Notes: a model not told the origin generated them from the letters alone. DNA of 7,585 nucleotides from Lachnospiraceae bacterium (GCA_900772845.1 CAAGSD010000017.1:1-7585), one strand, 5' to 3'; shown: positions 1 through 6,606, counted from the first letter of the stretch. Made by a program: numbers and translations.

Positions 1-7
1 AAATAAT

Positions 8-57
8 AAAATCAGTACAAAAAATGCTTGATTTAGAAGTTTTTTTGTACTGATTTT
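8..57 (-). terminator. Perfect 17-bp inverted repeat, possible terminator of the PHP gene
   Basis: Arms at 8-24 and 41-57 are perfectly complementary around a 16-nt loop. The core is ATCAGTAC flanked by A/T runs. Read on the minus strand it lies about 60 nt past the stop codon of the PHP gene and is followed by ATTATTT. The stem is AT-rich and its own arms carry A and T runs, so it could end transcripts in either direction. The low GC content makes this weaker than a classical intrinsic terminator; it could also simply be an intergenic palindrome. Confidence 0.5.
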
Positions 58-117
58 GCTATTTTGATGCGATTTGCACCAAAGCAATAGAAATGGCTGT
101 GGTCACTAACTTTCAAG

Positions 118-1095
118 TTACCGGGCCTGGCGCAGATTTTCCAGTACTTCATCCGGTACATACAGCTTCCCCCAGCCGGTACCGAGGTCGATCTTTGGCT
201 TGTTGGCACCGTGGAAGTCGGAACCGCCGCTGATCTTCAGATCATATTTGGAGGCAAGTCCCCGGATCTGGCGTTCTTCAGCGGTGTTGTAGGTGCTGTA
301 GATGGCTTCGATGCCGATAAGACCGATAGATTTCAATTCTGCTACAAGCATTTCCAGACGATCATCACTCATGCGATAGAGGATCGGGTGCGCCAGCACC
401 GGTACGCCACCGGCACTCAGGATCAGTTCCACCGCCTGGGCAGGAGTTACCTTTTCCCTCGGAACGAAGCAGGGGCAGTGATCGCCCACGTAGCGGTCAA
501 AGGCTTCCTTCATGCTCTGGATATAGCCATGGGAGAGGAGATACCTTGCAAAATGGGCACGGGTGATAACGGCACCGGGGAATTCCCCCAGAATCGCCTC
601 GTAAGTGATATCAATGCCGTGCTCTCTCAAGAGTGCACACATTTTCTCATTGCGATTCTCCCGGGAATGGATGAAATCCTTTAAGTAATGAGCAAAATCC
701 GGTTGGTGATAATCAATGAAAAGCCCTACCATGTGGATATCTTTTCCCTGATATTCCGTGGAAAGTTCGATACCGGGGATCACCTCAGGCACCTGAGGTG
801 CGGCAGTGTCAGCATCTGCGGAGGAAGGAAATGCGTCCGCAGACTTTGGAGCAGAAGTGCCAGAGCCAGACTGGGAAGGAGCTGTAAGGCGAGGGGCTGC
901 ATCCCTCCTGGAGGAACCGGCCGCCTGAGCCTGCCGCAGTTCCTCCGCATACCGGATCGCCCGGTCCAGTCCGTTTATCGTATCGTGATCAGTGAGGGCG
1001 AAGGCACGTAAGCCCTTTGCCATTGCGTAGTCGACTAATTCCTCCGGGGTGAAGGTACCATCTGAGCAGGTGGAATGTACATGCAGATCTACCAT
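118..1095 (-). CDS. PHP-domain metal-dependent phosphoesterase (TrpH/YciV-like)
   Basis: 325-residue cytosolic protein of the PHP family, whose TrpH/YciV branch hydrolyses phosphoester bonds in nucleotides or RNA ends with divalent metals. Visible metal-site motifs in order: HVHST (H5, H7), SDG (D12), TDHDT (D36-D38), PGIE (E110), H121, AHP (H236) and SDFHG (D293, H295). The ATG at 1095 is chosen because AGGAG stands 10 nt upstream and the PHP motif starts at once after it; an upstream in-frame ATG at 1125 would add ten residues and lacks such a site. Residues about 55-102 form a low-complexity Ala/Ser/Pro-rich insert between the TDHD helix and the PGIE strand, where relatives usually have a short loop; all metal motifs survive. 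It is minus-oriented, behind the ABC-F gene but separated from it by a terminator. The family call is sure; the substrate is unknown. Confidence 0.9.
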   Translation of the reverse strand: MVDLHVHSTCSDGTFTPEELVDYAMAKGLRAFALTDHDTINGLDRAIRYAEELRQAQAAGSSRRDAAPRLTAPSQSGSGTSAPKSADAFPSSADADTAAPQVPEVIPGIELSTEYQGKDIHMVGLFIDYHQPDFAHYLKDFIHSRENRNEKMCALLREHGIDITYEAILGEFPGAVITRAHFARYLLSHGYIQSMKEAFDRYVGDHCPCFVPREKVTPAQAVELILSAGGVPVLAHPILYRMSDDRLEMLVAELKSIGLIGIEAIYSTYNTAEERQIRGLASKYDLKISGGSDFHGANKPKIDLGTGWGKLYVPDEVLENLRQAR

Positions 1096-1140
1096 AATAT
1101 AAAAGCTCCTTTCTGAAAGATGCATACGTCTTACAGTTTC

Positions 1141-1220
1141 TAAATAGCCTTAAGTACCGTTATATAACCTTAAGTAATGTAAAATAGCTTTAAATAACGT
1201 TCCACAACCTTAAATAAAAT
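1141..1220. repeat. Four tandem 20-bp repeats upstream of the PHP gene
   Basis: Exactly periodic units begin at 1141, 1161, 1181 and 1201. Unit 1 is TAAATAGCCTTAAGTACCGT; units 2 and 3 each match it at 16 of 20 positions and unit 4 at about 12. The shared core is CCTTAAGTA or CTTTAAATA. The array ends about 45 bp before the PHP start codon, on its upstream side. A 20-bp period is about two turns of DNA, so the cores lie on one helical face, as in operator arrays. The regulatory role is inference; decayed replication slippage is the alternative. Confidence 0.75.
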
Positions 1221-1312
1221 GATGCCAGGGTGCTATGTGCCAGTGGCACATGTTTAGCACGGACCGAAGCGGAGAAGTGAGAGTGCGTAGCACGGAACAA
1301 TCCGTAGGCATC
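1221..1312. repeat. Structured intergenic element closed by GATGCC/GGCATC
   Basis: The outer arms GATGCC (1221-1226) and GGCATC (1307-1312) enclose two hairpins. The first has a perfect 8-bp stem, ATGTGCCA (1235-1242) and TGGCACAT (1244-1251) around one G, extended by GTGCT (1230-1234) with AGCAC (1256-1260). The second is ACGGA (1292-1296) with TCCGT (1301-1305). The 9-mer TAGCACGGA occurs twice, at 1255 and 1288. No convincing gene covers it. It may be one copy of a dispersed intergenic repeat or a small structured RNA; its function and strand are unknown. Confidence 0.5.
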
Positions 1313-1339
1313 AAAGTCGGGGGCGTTTGCCACCAACAT

Positions 1340-1387
1340 CATAAAATAGATAAAAGAATGGATGTCGGCAGCACCGGCATCCATTCT
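1340..1387 (-). terminator. Rho-independent terminator of the ABC-F gene
   Basis: On the minus strand the stem AGAATGGATG pairs perfectly with CATCCATTCT (1378-1387 and 1355-1364) and continues inward through one G-T wobble to CGG/CCG, leaving a 5-nt loop. It is followed by a T-rich run, TTTATCTATTTT. It starts 7 nt after the ABC-F stop codon, so it should insulate that gene from the PHP gene downstream. Confidence 0.85.
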
Positions 1388-1394
1388 ATTCGTC

Positions 1395-3032
1395 TTAGTT
1401 CTCGTCATCCTCGGTCTGGGCGGTGAATACGGTACGTTTTCTTGCCATTTCATCGCTTGCCAGATACTCATCGTAGGTAGTGATCTTGTCTACCAGGCTG
1501 CCATTCGGCAGGATCTCGATGATACGGTTGGCAGTGGTCTGTACGAACTGGTGGTCATGGCAGGAGAACAGTGCCACACCGGGGAATTTGATCAGACCGT
1601 TGTTCAGGGCGGTGATGGACTCCATGTCCAGATGGTTCGTGGGCTCATCCAGGATCAGACAGTTAGCACCGCTGATCATCATCTTGGACAGCAGGCAGCG
1701 AACCTTCTCACCACCGGAGAGAATGCGGACCTTCTTCACACCGTCTTCGCCGGCGAACAGCATACGTCCCAGGAAACCGCGGACATAAGTGGCATCCTTT
1801 ACAGGAGAGTAGCCGGTCAGCCAGTCGGCGATGGTCATATCATTGTCGAACTCTGCGGTATTATCCTTCGGGAAGTAGGACTGGGAAGTGGTAACACCCC
1901 ACTTGTAGGTTCCCTCATCCGGCTCGATCTCTCCGGCAAGGATCTGGAACAGCGTGGTCTTCGCCAGTTCGCAGCTGCCTACGAAAGCTACCTTGTCTTC
2001 ACGGCCCAGAGTAAAGGAGATGTCATCCAACACCTTTTCTCCGTTGACAGTTTTGGACAGATGCTCCACAGCCAGTACTTCGTTACCGATCTCACGCTCG
2101 GGGCGGAAGTCGATATAGGGATATTTTCTGCTGGAAGGCTTAATATCATCCAGCTCAATTTTTTCCAGTGCACGTTTTCTGGAAGTAGCCTGCTTGGATT
2201 TGGAAGCATTTGCGGAGAAACGGGAGATGAACTCCTGTAATTCCTTGATCTTTTCTTCCTTTTTCTTATTGGCTTCCTTCATCTGCTTGATCAGCAGCTG
2301 GCTGGATTCATACCAGAAGTCGTAGTTACCGGCATACAGCTGGATCTTGCCGTAGTCGATATCGGCGATCTGGGTACATACCTTGTTCAGGAAATAACGG
2401 TCATGGGATACCACGATAACGGTATTCTCGAAATCGATCAGGAAATCCTCCAGCCATGCGATCGCATCCAGATCCAGATGGTTGGTAGGCTCGTCCAGCA
2501 GCAGGATGTCGGGGTTACCGAACAGTGCTTTGGCTAACAGGACCTTCACCTTCAGGCTGCCGTCTAAATCCTTCATGAGAGAGTAGTGGAACTCGGTGCC
2601 GATGCCCAGACCGTTTAACAGCATGGCGGCATTGGATTCTGCCTCCCAGCCGTCCATCTCGGCGAATTCCGCTTCCAGCTCACTGGCACGGATGCCGTCC
2701 TCATCACTGAAGTCTTCTTTGGCATAGATGGCATCCTTTTCCTTCATGATCTGGAAGAGACGCTCGTTACCCATGATAACGGTATCCATAACCACGTTGT
2801 CATCGTATTTGAAATGATCCTGCTCCAACACGGAGAGACGCTGACCGGGGGTGATGACGATATCACCTTTGGTAGTGTCCAGCTGGCCGGACAGAATTTT
2901 TAAAAAGGTGGATTTACCGGCACCGTTGGCTCCGATGAGTCCGTAGCAGTTGCCCTCGGTAAACTTGATGTTGACATCTTCGAATAATGCTTTCTTACCC
3001 ACACGGTAAGTTACGTTGTTTGCACTGATCAT
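1395..3032 (-). CDS. ybiT: ABC-F family ATPase, YbiT/YkpA type
   Basis: 545-residue soluble protein with two ATP-binding cassettes and no membrane segment. ABC-F proteins act on the ribosome near the E site; this subgroup is not a known drug-resistance type. Cassette 1: Walker A GANGAGKST (34-42), Walker B LLLDEP (D180, E181), H-loop H210. The linker (about 245-305) is Lys/Glu-rich and coiled, with the RFSANASKS and QATSR segments typical of YbiT. Cassette 2: degenerate Walker A GSCELAKTT (352-360), signature LSGGE (438-442), Walker B LILDEP (D462, E463), H-loop H492. The signature of cassette 1 is also weak (LDGSL, about 156-160), as in E. coli YbiT. The ATG at 3032 is preferred: it has AGAGG about 7 nt upstream and begins the cassette, whereas the upstream in-frame start at 3107 lies in the promoter. 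The B. subtilis counterpart is YkpA. It is transcribed alone. Confidence 0.95.
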   Translation of the reverse strand: MISANNVTYRVGKKALFEDVNIKFTEGNCYGLIGANGAGKSTFLKILSGQLDTTKGDIVITPGQRLSVLEQDHFKYDDNVVMDTVIMGNERLFQIMKEKDAIYAKEDFSDEDGIRASELEAEFAEMDGWEAESNAAMLLNGLGIGTEFHYSLMKDLDGSLKVKVLLAKALFGNPDILLLDEPTNHLDLDAIAWLEDFLIDFENTVIVVSHDRYFLNKVCTQIADIDYGKIQLYAGNYDFWYESSQLLIKQMKEANKKKEEKIKELQEFISRFSANASKSKQATSRKRALEKIELDDIKPSSRKYPYIDFRPEREIGNEVLAVEHLSKTVNGEKVLDDISFTLGREDKVAFVGSCELAKTTLFQILAGEIEPDEGTYKWGVTTSQSYFPKDNTAEFDNDMTIADWLTGYSPVKDATYVRGFLGRMLFAGEDGVKKVRILSGGEKVRCLLSKMMISGANCLILDEPTNHLDMESITALNNGLIKFPGVALFSCHDHQFVQTTANRIIEILPNGSLVDKITTYDEYLASDEMARKRTVFTAQTEDDEN

Positions 3033-3086
3033 TCTTAAACCTCTTATTATTCTTCTTATTAAATGTGTTACAAAGTCACCCTTACC

Positions 3087-3114
3087 ATTATACATAAAGT
3101 AACGCATATTTCAA
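3087..3114 (-). promoter_or_regulatory. Sigma-A promoter of the ABC-F gene
   Basis: On the minus strand, TTGAAA (3114-3109), a 16-bp spacer and a perfect TATAAT (3092-3087). Transcription would begin near 3080 and give a leader of about 48 nt. That is too short for the antibiotic-sensing attenuators found before some resistance ABC-F genes. Confidence 0.75.
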
Positions 3115-3285
3115 GGAAAAAGTGTGATATTTCGGTGTTTCATCAAGTAATGTCACGATCAGCGTTACTCCGGAAGTCACAATGGAATGTTTTCTGTGAT
3201 TTTGAGAGAGTCTTTGCTTCGAAACAGGAACTTAATGCAAATGCAGTTCCAGGAGGAAAATTTACTTCGATTTTACGCCCGGAGA
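3115..3285. other. Divergent intergenic region between the ABC-F and MFS genes
   Basis: The full gap between the two start codons is 309 bp, with a promoter at each end. This middle part has open frames on both strands but no plausible gene: the reading frames lack a good ribosome binding site and overlap the promoters. The only structure seen is GGAACT (3227-3232) with AGTTCC (3245-3250), a 6-bp inverted repeat about 35 bp upstream of the MFS promoter. It could be an operator, but that is speculative. Confidence 0.4.
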
Positions 3286-3314
3286 TTGCGTGGAGCATCC
3301 CTCTTTGATAAAAT
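3286..3314 (+). promoter_or_regulatory. Candidate promoter of the MFS transporter gene
   Basis: TTGCGT (3286-3291), a 17-bp spacer and TAAAAT (3309-3314). The -10 box matches the consensus at five of six positions and the -35 at three. Transcription would start near 3321, just before the GGGAGG ribosome binding site. The weak -35 box suggests the promoter may need an activator; this is inference. Confidence 0.45.
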
Positions 3315-3341
3315 GTAACTATCAACTTGGGAGGTTTTCTT

Positions 3342-4757
3342 ATGGAGACAAAATTGAATTACAAAAGAACGTTTCTGATCGGACTGGCATTTTTAAGTAT
3401 CTGCTCCTTCTGGCAGATGTATGACAACATCATCCCACTGATCCTGCAGAACACGTACCATCTGGGTGAGACCATGACGGGAGCGGTCATGGCACTGGAT
3501 AATGTGCTGGCCATTTTTCTGCTGCCGGTATTCGGTACTCTGTCAGACAGGGTACATACGAAGCTGGGCAGAAGAATGCCTTTTATCGTGGCAGGTACGA
3601 TCCTGGCGGTGATCTTCATGATGCTGTTACCGGTGATCGACAATGCGGAAAAAGCAAGGTGGAGCAGCGGAGAGTCCTTCAGCAATCAGGTGATCTTTTT
3701 AGGCGTGTTGTTCCTCACACTGGTGTCTATGGGACTGTACCGTTCTCCGGCGGTAGCACTGATGCCGGATGTGACGCCGAACCACCTGCGCAGCCGTGCC
3801 AATGCGGTGATCAACCTCATGGGAGCCGTGGGTGGCGTCTATGCGCTGATCATGATCAAGGTACTGGTGGGTAAAGGGGAAACACCGGACTATCTGCCGC
3901 TGTTTGCCAGTATTGCAGCAGTCATGGCTATCGCTGTGGGAATCCTTGTGATCACCATCCGGGAAAATAGGCTGCGGGAAGAAGTCGAGAAGGCAGAAGC
4001 AGCAAGCGCAGAAACCATAGAAGAAAAAGCCATGGCTGAGGGTGTGGAAGCTGCAGGAGAGATCGAGGCAGTGGGAGACACCGGAGTGACAAAAGATTCC
4101 GACGGAAAACAGCAGACGGTAAAGGCTGAAAGTGCGAAAGGTATGCCGAAGGAAGTAAAGCGCAGTATGTACTTTATGCTGGCATCTATCTTTTTATGGT
4201 TTACCGCCTATAATGCCGTGACCACAGCGTTCTCCCGCTATACAAAAGTGGTATGGAAGATGGAGGGCGGAAGCTTTGCCAACTGCCTCATGGTGGCTAC
4301 CGTGGCAGCCATTTTCAGCTACATCCCCATCGGCAATATTTCTGCGAAGATCGGCCGTAAAAAGACTATCATGGGCGGCGTTTTGCTGATGGCAGCCTGT
4401 TACGGTGCTGCGATTTTTGCCAGAGAATATCACCCCATCATCAACCTGGCATTTGCACTGATCGGTGTGGCATGGGCAGCCATCAATGTGAATTCCTATC
4501 CGATGATCGTGGCCATGAGCAGTGGCAGCGATGTGGGTAAATTCACCGGAACCTATTATACGTTCTCCATGGCAGCGCAGATCCTGACTCCGGTACTCTC
4601 CGGATTTCTGTTGGAAAACGTGTCCTATAACACCCTGTTTCCCTATGCCCTGTTCTTCTCCCTGGTGGCATTCCTTACTATGACACAGGTACGTCACGGC
4701 GATGTGAAGCCCCAGAAGAAGGAGAGCATTCTGGAGAACTTTGATGTAGATGATTGA
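3342..4757 (+). CDS. MFS transporter, SLC45/GPH-like (putative sugar transporter)
   Basis: 471-residue integral membrane protein with about 12 predicted hydrophobic segments, six on each side of a central loop. The first half carries an MFS motif A, G65-TLSDRVHTKLGRR (65-78), and a half-copy, GNISAKIGRKK (331-341), follows in the second. The block RSPAVALMPDV (134-144) followed by RSRANAVINLMG (150-161) resembles the SLC45/sucrose and GPH-type cation-sugar symporters, so a sugar or glycoside substrate is likely, but none can be named. The central loop (about 209-272) is long, Ala/Glu-rich and acidic. The ATG at 3342 has GGGAGG 7 nt upstream; the TTG at 3327 in the same frame overlaps that site and is rejected. 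No sugar-degrading enzyme lies next to it, so context does not narrow the substrate. No clear terminator follows, and it may be read through into the next gene. Confidence 0.88.
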   Translation: METKLNYKRTFLIGLAFLSICSFWQMYDNIIPLILQNTYHLGETMTGAVMALDNVLAIFLLPVFGTLSDRVHTKLGRRMPFIVAGTILAVIFMMLLPVIDNAEKARWSSGESFSNQVIFLGVLFLTLVSMGLYRSPAVALMPDVTPNHLRSRANAVINLMGAVGGVYALIMIKVLVGKGETPDYLPLFASIAAVMAIAVGILVITIRENRLREEVEKAEAASAETIEEKAMAEGVEAAGEIEAVGDTGVTKDSDGKQQTVKAESAKGMPKEVKRSMYFMLASIFLWFTAYNAVTTAFSRYTKVVWKMEGGSFANCLMVATVAAIFSYIPIGNISAKIGRKKTIMGGVLLMAACYGAAIFAREYHPIINLAFALIGVAWAAINVNSYPMIVAMSSGSDVGKFTGTYYTFSMAAQILTPVLSGFLLENVSYNTLFPYALFFSLVAFLTMTQVRHGDVKPQKKESILENFDVDD

Positions 4758-4814
4758 TATGGTTGATGAATGTAATAGATAATAAATCGTTAGAAAATCT
4801 TTAGAAATAGCTAC

Positions 4815-4843
4815 TTGAAAATTACAGGGCAGTGGATTAAAGT
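4815..4843 (+). promoter_or_regulatory. Candidate promoter of the glycerophosphodiesterase gene
   Basis: TTGAAA (4815-4820), a 17-bp spacer and TAAAGT (4838-4843), in the 177-bp AT-rich gap after the MFS gene. The match is moderate. No intrinsic terminator was found in this gap, so co-transcription with the MFS gene is also possible. Confidence 0.35.
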
Positions 4844-4934
4844 AAGATGCAGCAGCTTTTTATGGATAGAATGAATAAAAATAGAAAGCAAAAGCATGCA
4901 TGTCAATTAAAACATAAGATAGAAGGTTAATGTA

Positions 4935-5765
4935 ATGAAGATTTTAGAAATTATAGTGCTCTGTATTTTGATCATGGGGATTCTGTATTTCCTCATGATC
5001 ATGCCCCGGATGACACATAAGCCCGATACGGCTTGCTTTAAAGAATGGCTTTATGCCCACAGAGGTCTGCATGACAATGCAACGGAGGCTCCGGAGAACT
5101 CCATGGCAGCATTCCGCAAGGCAGTGGACGCAGGCTTTGGTATTGAACTGGATATTCAGCTGACGAAGGATAGGATTCCCGTGGTGTTCCATGATTTTAC
5201 CTTAAAAAGAGTCTGCGGCGGCGAAGGAAAAATCTGTGATTACACTTATGAGGAATTGCAGCAGTTCCATCTGTGTGAGTCCACGGAGAAGATCCCGAAG
5301 TTCGAGGATGTGCTTCAGATGGTGGACGGAAAAGTACCTCTGATCGTGGAGTTCAAGATCGAGCGTACCGACCTGTCCCTGTGCTCCATTGCGGATAAGA
5401 TGCTTCGGGCTTACAAGGGAATGTACTGCATGGAGTCCTTCAATCCGCTGGGCGTGCAGTGGTATCGGAAAAAACATCCGGATCTGGTGCGCGGCCAGCT
5501 GTCCGATGCTTTCCTGAAAGAAGGAGAGTACGTAGGTGTGTTGTATTTTGTTCTGCAGAATCTGTTGCTGAACTTCCTGACAAAGCCGGATTTTGTGGCA
5601 TACAATCATCACTATCCCGAAATCCTGTCCCGGAAGCTTTGCAGAGGGTTGTATCATAATACGGCAGCAGCCTGGACCATCAAGAGCCAGGCCGAACTGG
5701 ATGAAGCAAGAAAGCATTTTGATATTTTCATCTTTGACAGTTTCGTGCCTGAAGCAGGAAAATAG
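4935..5765 (+). CDS. Glycerophosphodiester phosphodiesterase, membrane-anchored
   Basis: 276-residue GDPD-family enzyme, expected to split glycerophosphodiesters (lipid head-group products) into glycerol-3-phosphate and an alcohol, using a divalent metal. The family signature is clear: AHRG (H42, R43), PENS (53-56), E71-L-D73, FHD (H86, D87), then VEFK (E139, K141) and ESFNP (167-171). H42 and H86 correspond to the catalytic histidines; E71, D73 and E139 to the metal ligands. Residues 1-22 are one hydrophobic segment with almost no positive charge after the first Lys, so the protein is probably anchored in the membrane. The catalytic domain may face outside or inside; this cannot be told. The ATG has AGAAGG 8 nt upstream. 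The gene converges on mntP with 17 bp between stop codons. It is not next to a glycerol-phosphate uptake system. Confidence 0.93.
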   Translation: MKILEIIVLCILIMGILYFLMIMPRMTHKPDTACFKEWLYAHRGLHDNATEAPENSMAAFRKAVDAGFGIELDIQLTKDRIPVVFHDFTLKRVCGGEGKICDYTYEELQQFHLCESTEKIPKFEDVLQMVDGKVPLIVEFKIERTDLSLCSIADKMLRAYKGMYCMESFNPLGVQWYRKKHPDLVRGQLSDAFLKEGEYVGVLYFVLQNLLLNFLTKPDFVAYNHHYPEILSRKLCRGLYHNTAAAWTIKSQAELDEARKHFDIFIFDSFVPEAGK

Positions 5766-5782
5766 CAGAACAGAGACAAAAA

Positions 5783-6346
5783 TCACCCCAGAATACCCAG
5801 GTGCTCCAACAGGATCTTGATACCCATGAGGATCAGGATGACACCACCGGCGATTTCTGCCTTTGCTTTGTAGCGCAGACCGAAAACATTGCCAACTTTC
5901 ACACCGATCATGGAGAGGAGCAGAGTGGTCATGCCGATGAAAAGTACTGCGGCAATGATGTTAACCTGCAGGAAGGCAAAAGTGACACCTACAGCCAGGG
6001 CATCAATACTGGTGGCAACTGCCAGCAGGAACATGGTTTTCACATCCAGAGAAGCGGTGGCGTGTTCTTCATCCCCGGACATAGCTTCCCTGATCATGGA
6101 AGTGCCGATGATACCAAGCAGTACGAAAGCAATCCAGTGATCGATAGCGGTGATAAAGCGTTCAAACTGACTGCCGAGAATATAACCGATCATGGGCATC
6201 AGCGCCTGAAAACCACCAAACCATAAACCGACGATCCCGGCTTTCTTCAATGTGACGCGATCCATGGCAAGACCTTTACAGATTGATACGGCGAAGGCAT
6301 CCATAGATAATCCTACAGCAAGAATAAATAAACTAAGCAGATCCAT
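5783..6346 (-). CDS. mntP: Manganese efflux pump MntP
   Basis: 187-residue inner-membrane protein of the MntP (YebN) family with six predicted membrane segments, exporting excess Mn2+. The two internal half-repeats each carry the family's acidic motif: SMDAFAVS (D16) and TSIDALAVG (D115). Other conserved marks are HWIAFVLLG (70-78), R86 after the third segment, AFLQVNIIA (124-132) and the AEIAGG...ILMGIKIL end. Length and motifs match E. coli MntP closely. The ATG at 6346 is chosen because AGAGG lies 9 nt upstream and the protein starts directly with the first membrane helix; the longer in-frame start at 6418 lies inside the terminator hairpin. Expression should be set by manganese through the riboswitch-terminator leader upstream, which strongly supports the substrate. 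No good terminator was seen between it and the convergent GDPD gene. Confidence 0.96.
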   Translation of the reverse strand: MDLLSLFILAVGLSMDAFAVSICKGLAMDRVTLKKAGIVGLWFGGFQALMPMIGYILGSQFERFITAIDHWIAFVLLGIIGTSMIREAMSGDEEHATASLDVKTMFLLAVATSIDALAVGVTFAFLQVNIIAAVLFIGMTTLLLSMIGVKVGNVFGLRYKAKAEIAGGVILILMGIKILLEHLGILG

Positions 6347-6390
6347 TTTTAAGTTCCTCTCTTTCGCATTTCGTTTATCATTTGTTTCAT

Positions 6391-6442
6391 AAAAAAAACT
6401 CATAGACAACGGACGCAAATTTTGTATCCATTGTCTATGAGT
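6391..6442 (-). terminator. Riboswitch-controlled intrinsic terminator in the mntP leader
   Basis: On the minus strand the arms at 6442-6427 and 6413-6398 form a 16-bp stem with a single G-U pair, around a 13-nt loop, followed directly by a run of eight T (6398-6391, sharing one base with the stem). It lies between the promoter and the mntP start, about 45 nt before the ATG, so it is an attenuator rather than a gene end. Its 5' arm contains CTCATAG, which is also the 3' strand of aptamer helix P1. Confidence 0.92.
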
Positions 6443-6572
6443 CTCATTATCACAATCAATGCTTCGAAGATACCAGATGTCAGATGTTTTTCCGCATAGG
6501 CAGACATCATTATGTTGATATCTCCACAGCCTTCTGTTAATCTGAAAAAGGCTGCCAACTACTCCCTCATAG
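6435..6572 (-). promoter_or_regulatory. yybP-ykoY manganese riboswitch aptamer
   Basis: On the minus strand P1 is CTATGAG (6572-6566) with CTCATAG (6441-6435). P1 opens onto GGAGTAG on its 5' side and is closed by TGAGA on its 3' side, matching the yybP-ykoY hallmarks GGGGAGUAG and GCAAGAC. P2 is CAGCCTT/AAGGCTG (6554-6548 with 6533-6527). P3 is a 10-bp helix with three wobbles (6526-6517 with 6474-6465), followed by an AACATAAT internal loop like the UCAACAU strand of the E. coli members, then GATGTC/GACATC (6508-6503 with 6481-6476). This class binds Mn2+ and often precedes mntP. P1 and the terminator are mutually exclusive, so Mn2+ should turn mntP on. The family is recognised from motifs and pairing, not from a covariance search. 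Confidence 0.88.
6515..6543 (+). promoter_or_regulatory. Possible promoter of the AAC(3)-family gene
   Basis: TTGATA (6515-6520), a 17-bp spacer and TAATCT (6538-6543) on the plus strand. The -35 box is one base off consensus; the -10 box is weaker. If used, its transcript would start near 6550 with a leader of about 108 nt, running opposite to the 5' part of the riboswitch and the mntP promoter. No better plus-strand promoter was found closer to the gene. Confidence 0.3.
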
Positions 6573-6606
6573 GTAGTATATGATATTGTTTCAGAACGTG
6601 AAGCTA

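Noticed and set aside
211..1011. Plus-strand open frames of 157 and 107 codons
   Set aside because: They lie opposite the PHP gene, whose metal-site motifs are clearly real; the plus-strand products look like nothing known and lack ribosome binding sites.
1141..1220. CRISPR array
   Set aside because: The 20-bp units are contiguous with no spacers and no cas genes are present.
1190..1471. Open frames across the ABC-F/PHP gap on both strands (1190-1471 minus, 1235-1426 plus)
   Set aside because: They cross the terminator, the folded element and the end of the ABC-F gene, with no start signals. Best explained as accidental translation of an intergenic repeat.
1362..2240. 292-codon plus-strand open frame
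   Set aside because: It is antisense to the ABC-F gene and starts inside the ABC-F terminator stem. The long open frame comes from codon bias on the opposite strand.
3050..3086. Leader peptide for drug-sensing attenuation before the ABC-F gene
   Set aside because: The short ATG frame there begins within the promoter -10 box, so it is not transcribed, and no terminator hairpin lies in the 48-nt leader.
3251..3256. Perfect AGGAGG ribosome binding motif
   Set aside because: No ATG, GTG or TTG lies within 5 to 12 nt downstream, so it starts no gene. Chance occurrence in a purine-rich stretch.
3063..3325. Two small open frames in the divergent gap before the MFS gene
   Set aside because: They overlap the two promoters, lack ribosome binding sites and have no recognisable protein features.
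4194..4697. 167-codon minus-strand open frame
   Set aside because: Antisense to the membrane helices of the MFS gene; His/Gly/Cys-rich composition is typical of a shadow frame.
5781..5805. Possible terminator for mntP (CACC...GGTG followed by ATTTTTG on the minus strand)
   Set aside because: The stem is only 4-5 bp and lies within the last codons and stop of mntP; too weak to call.
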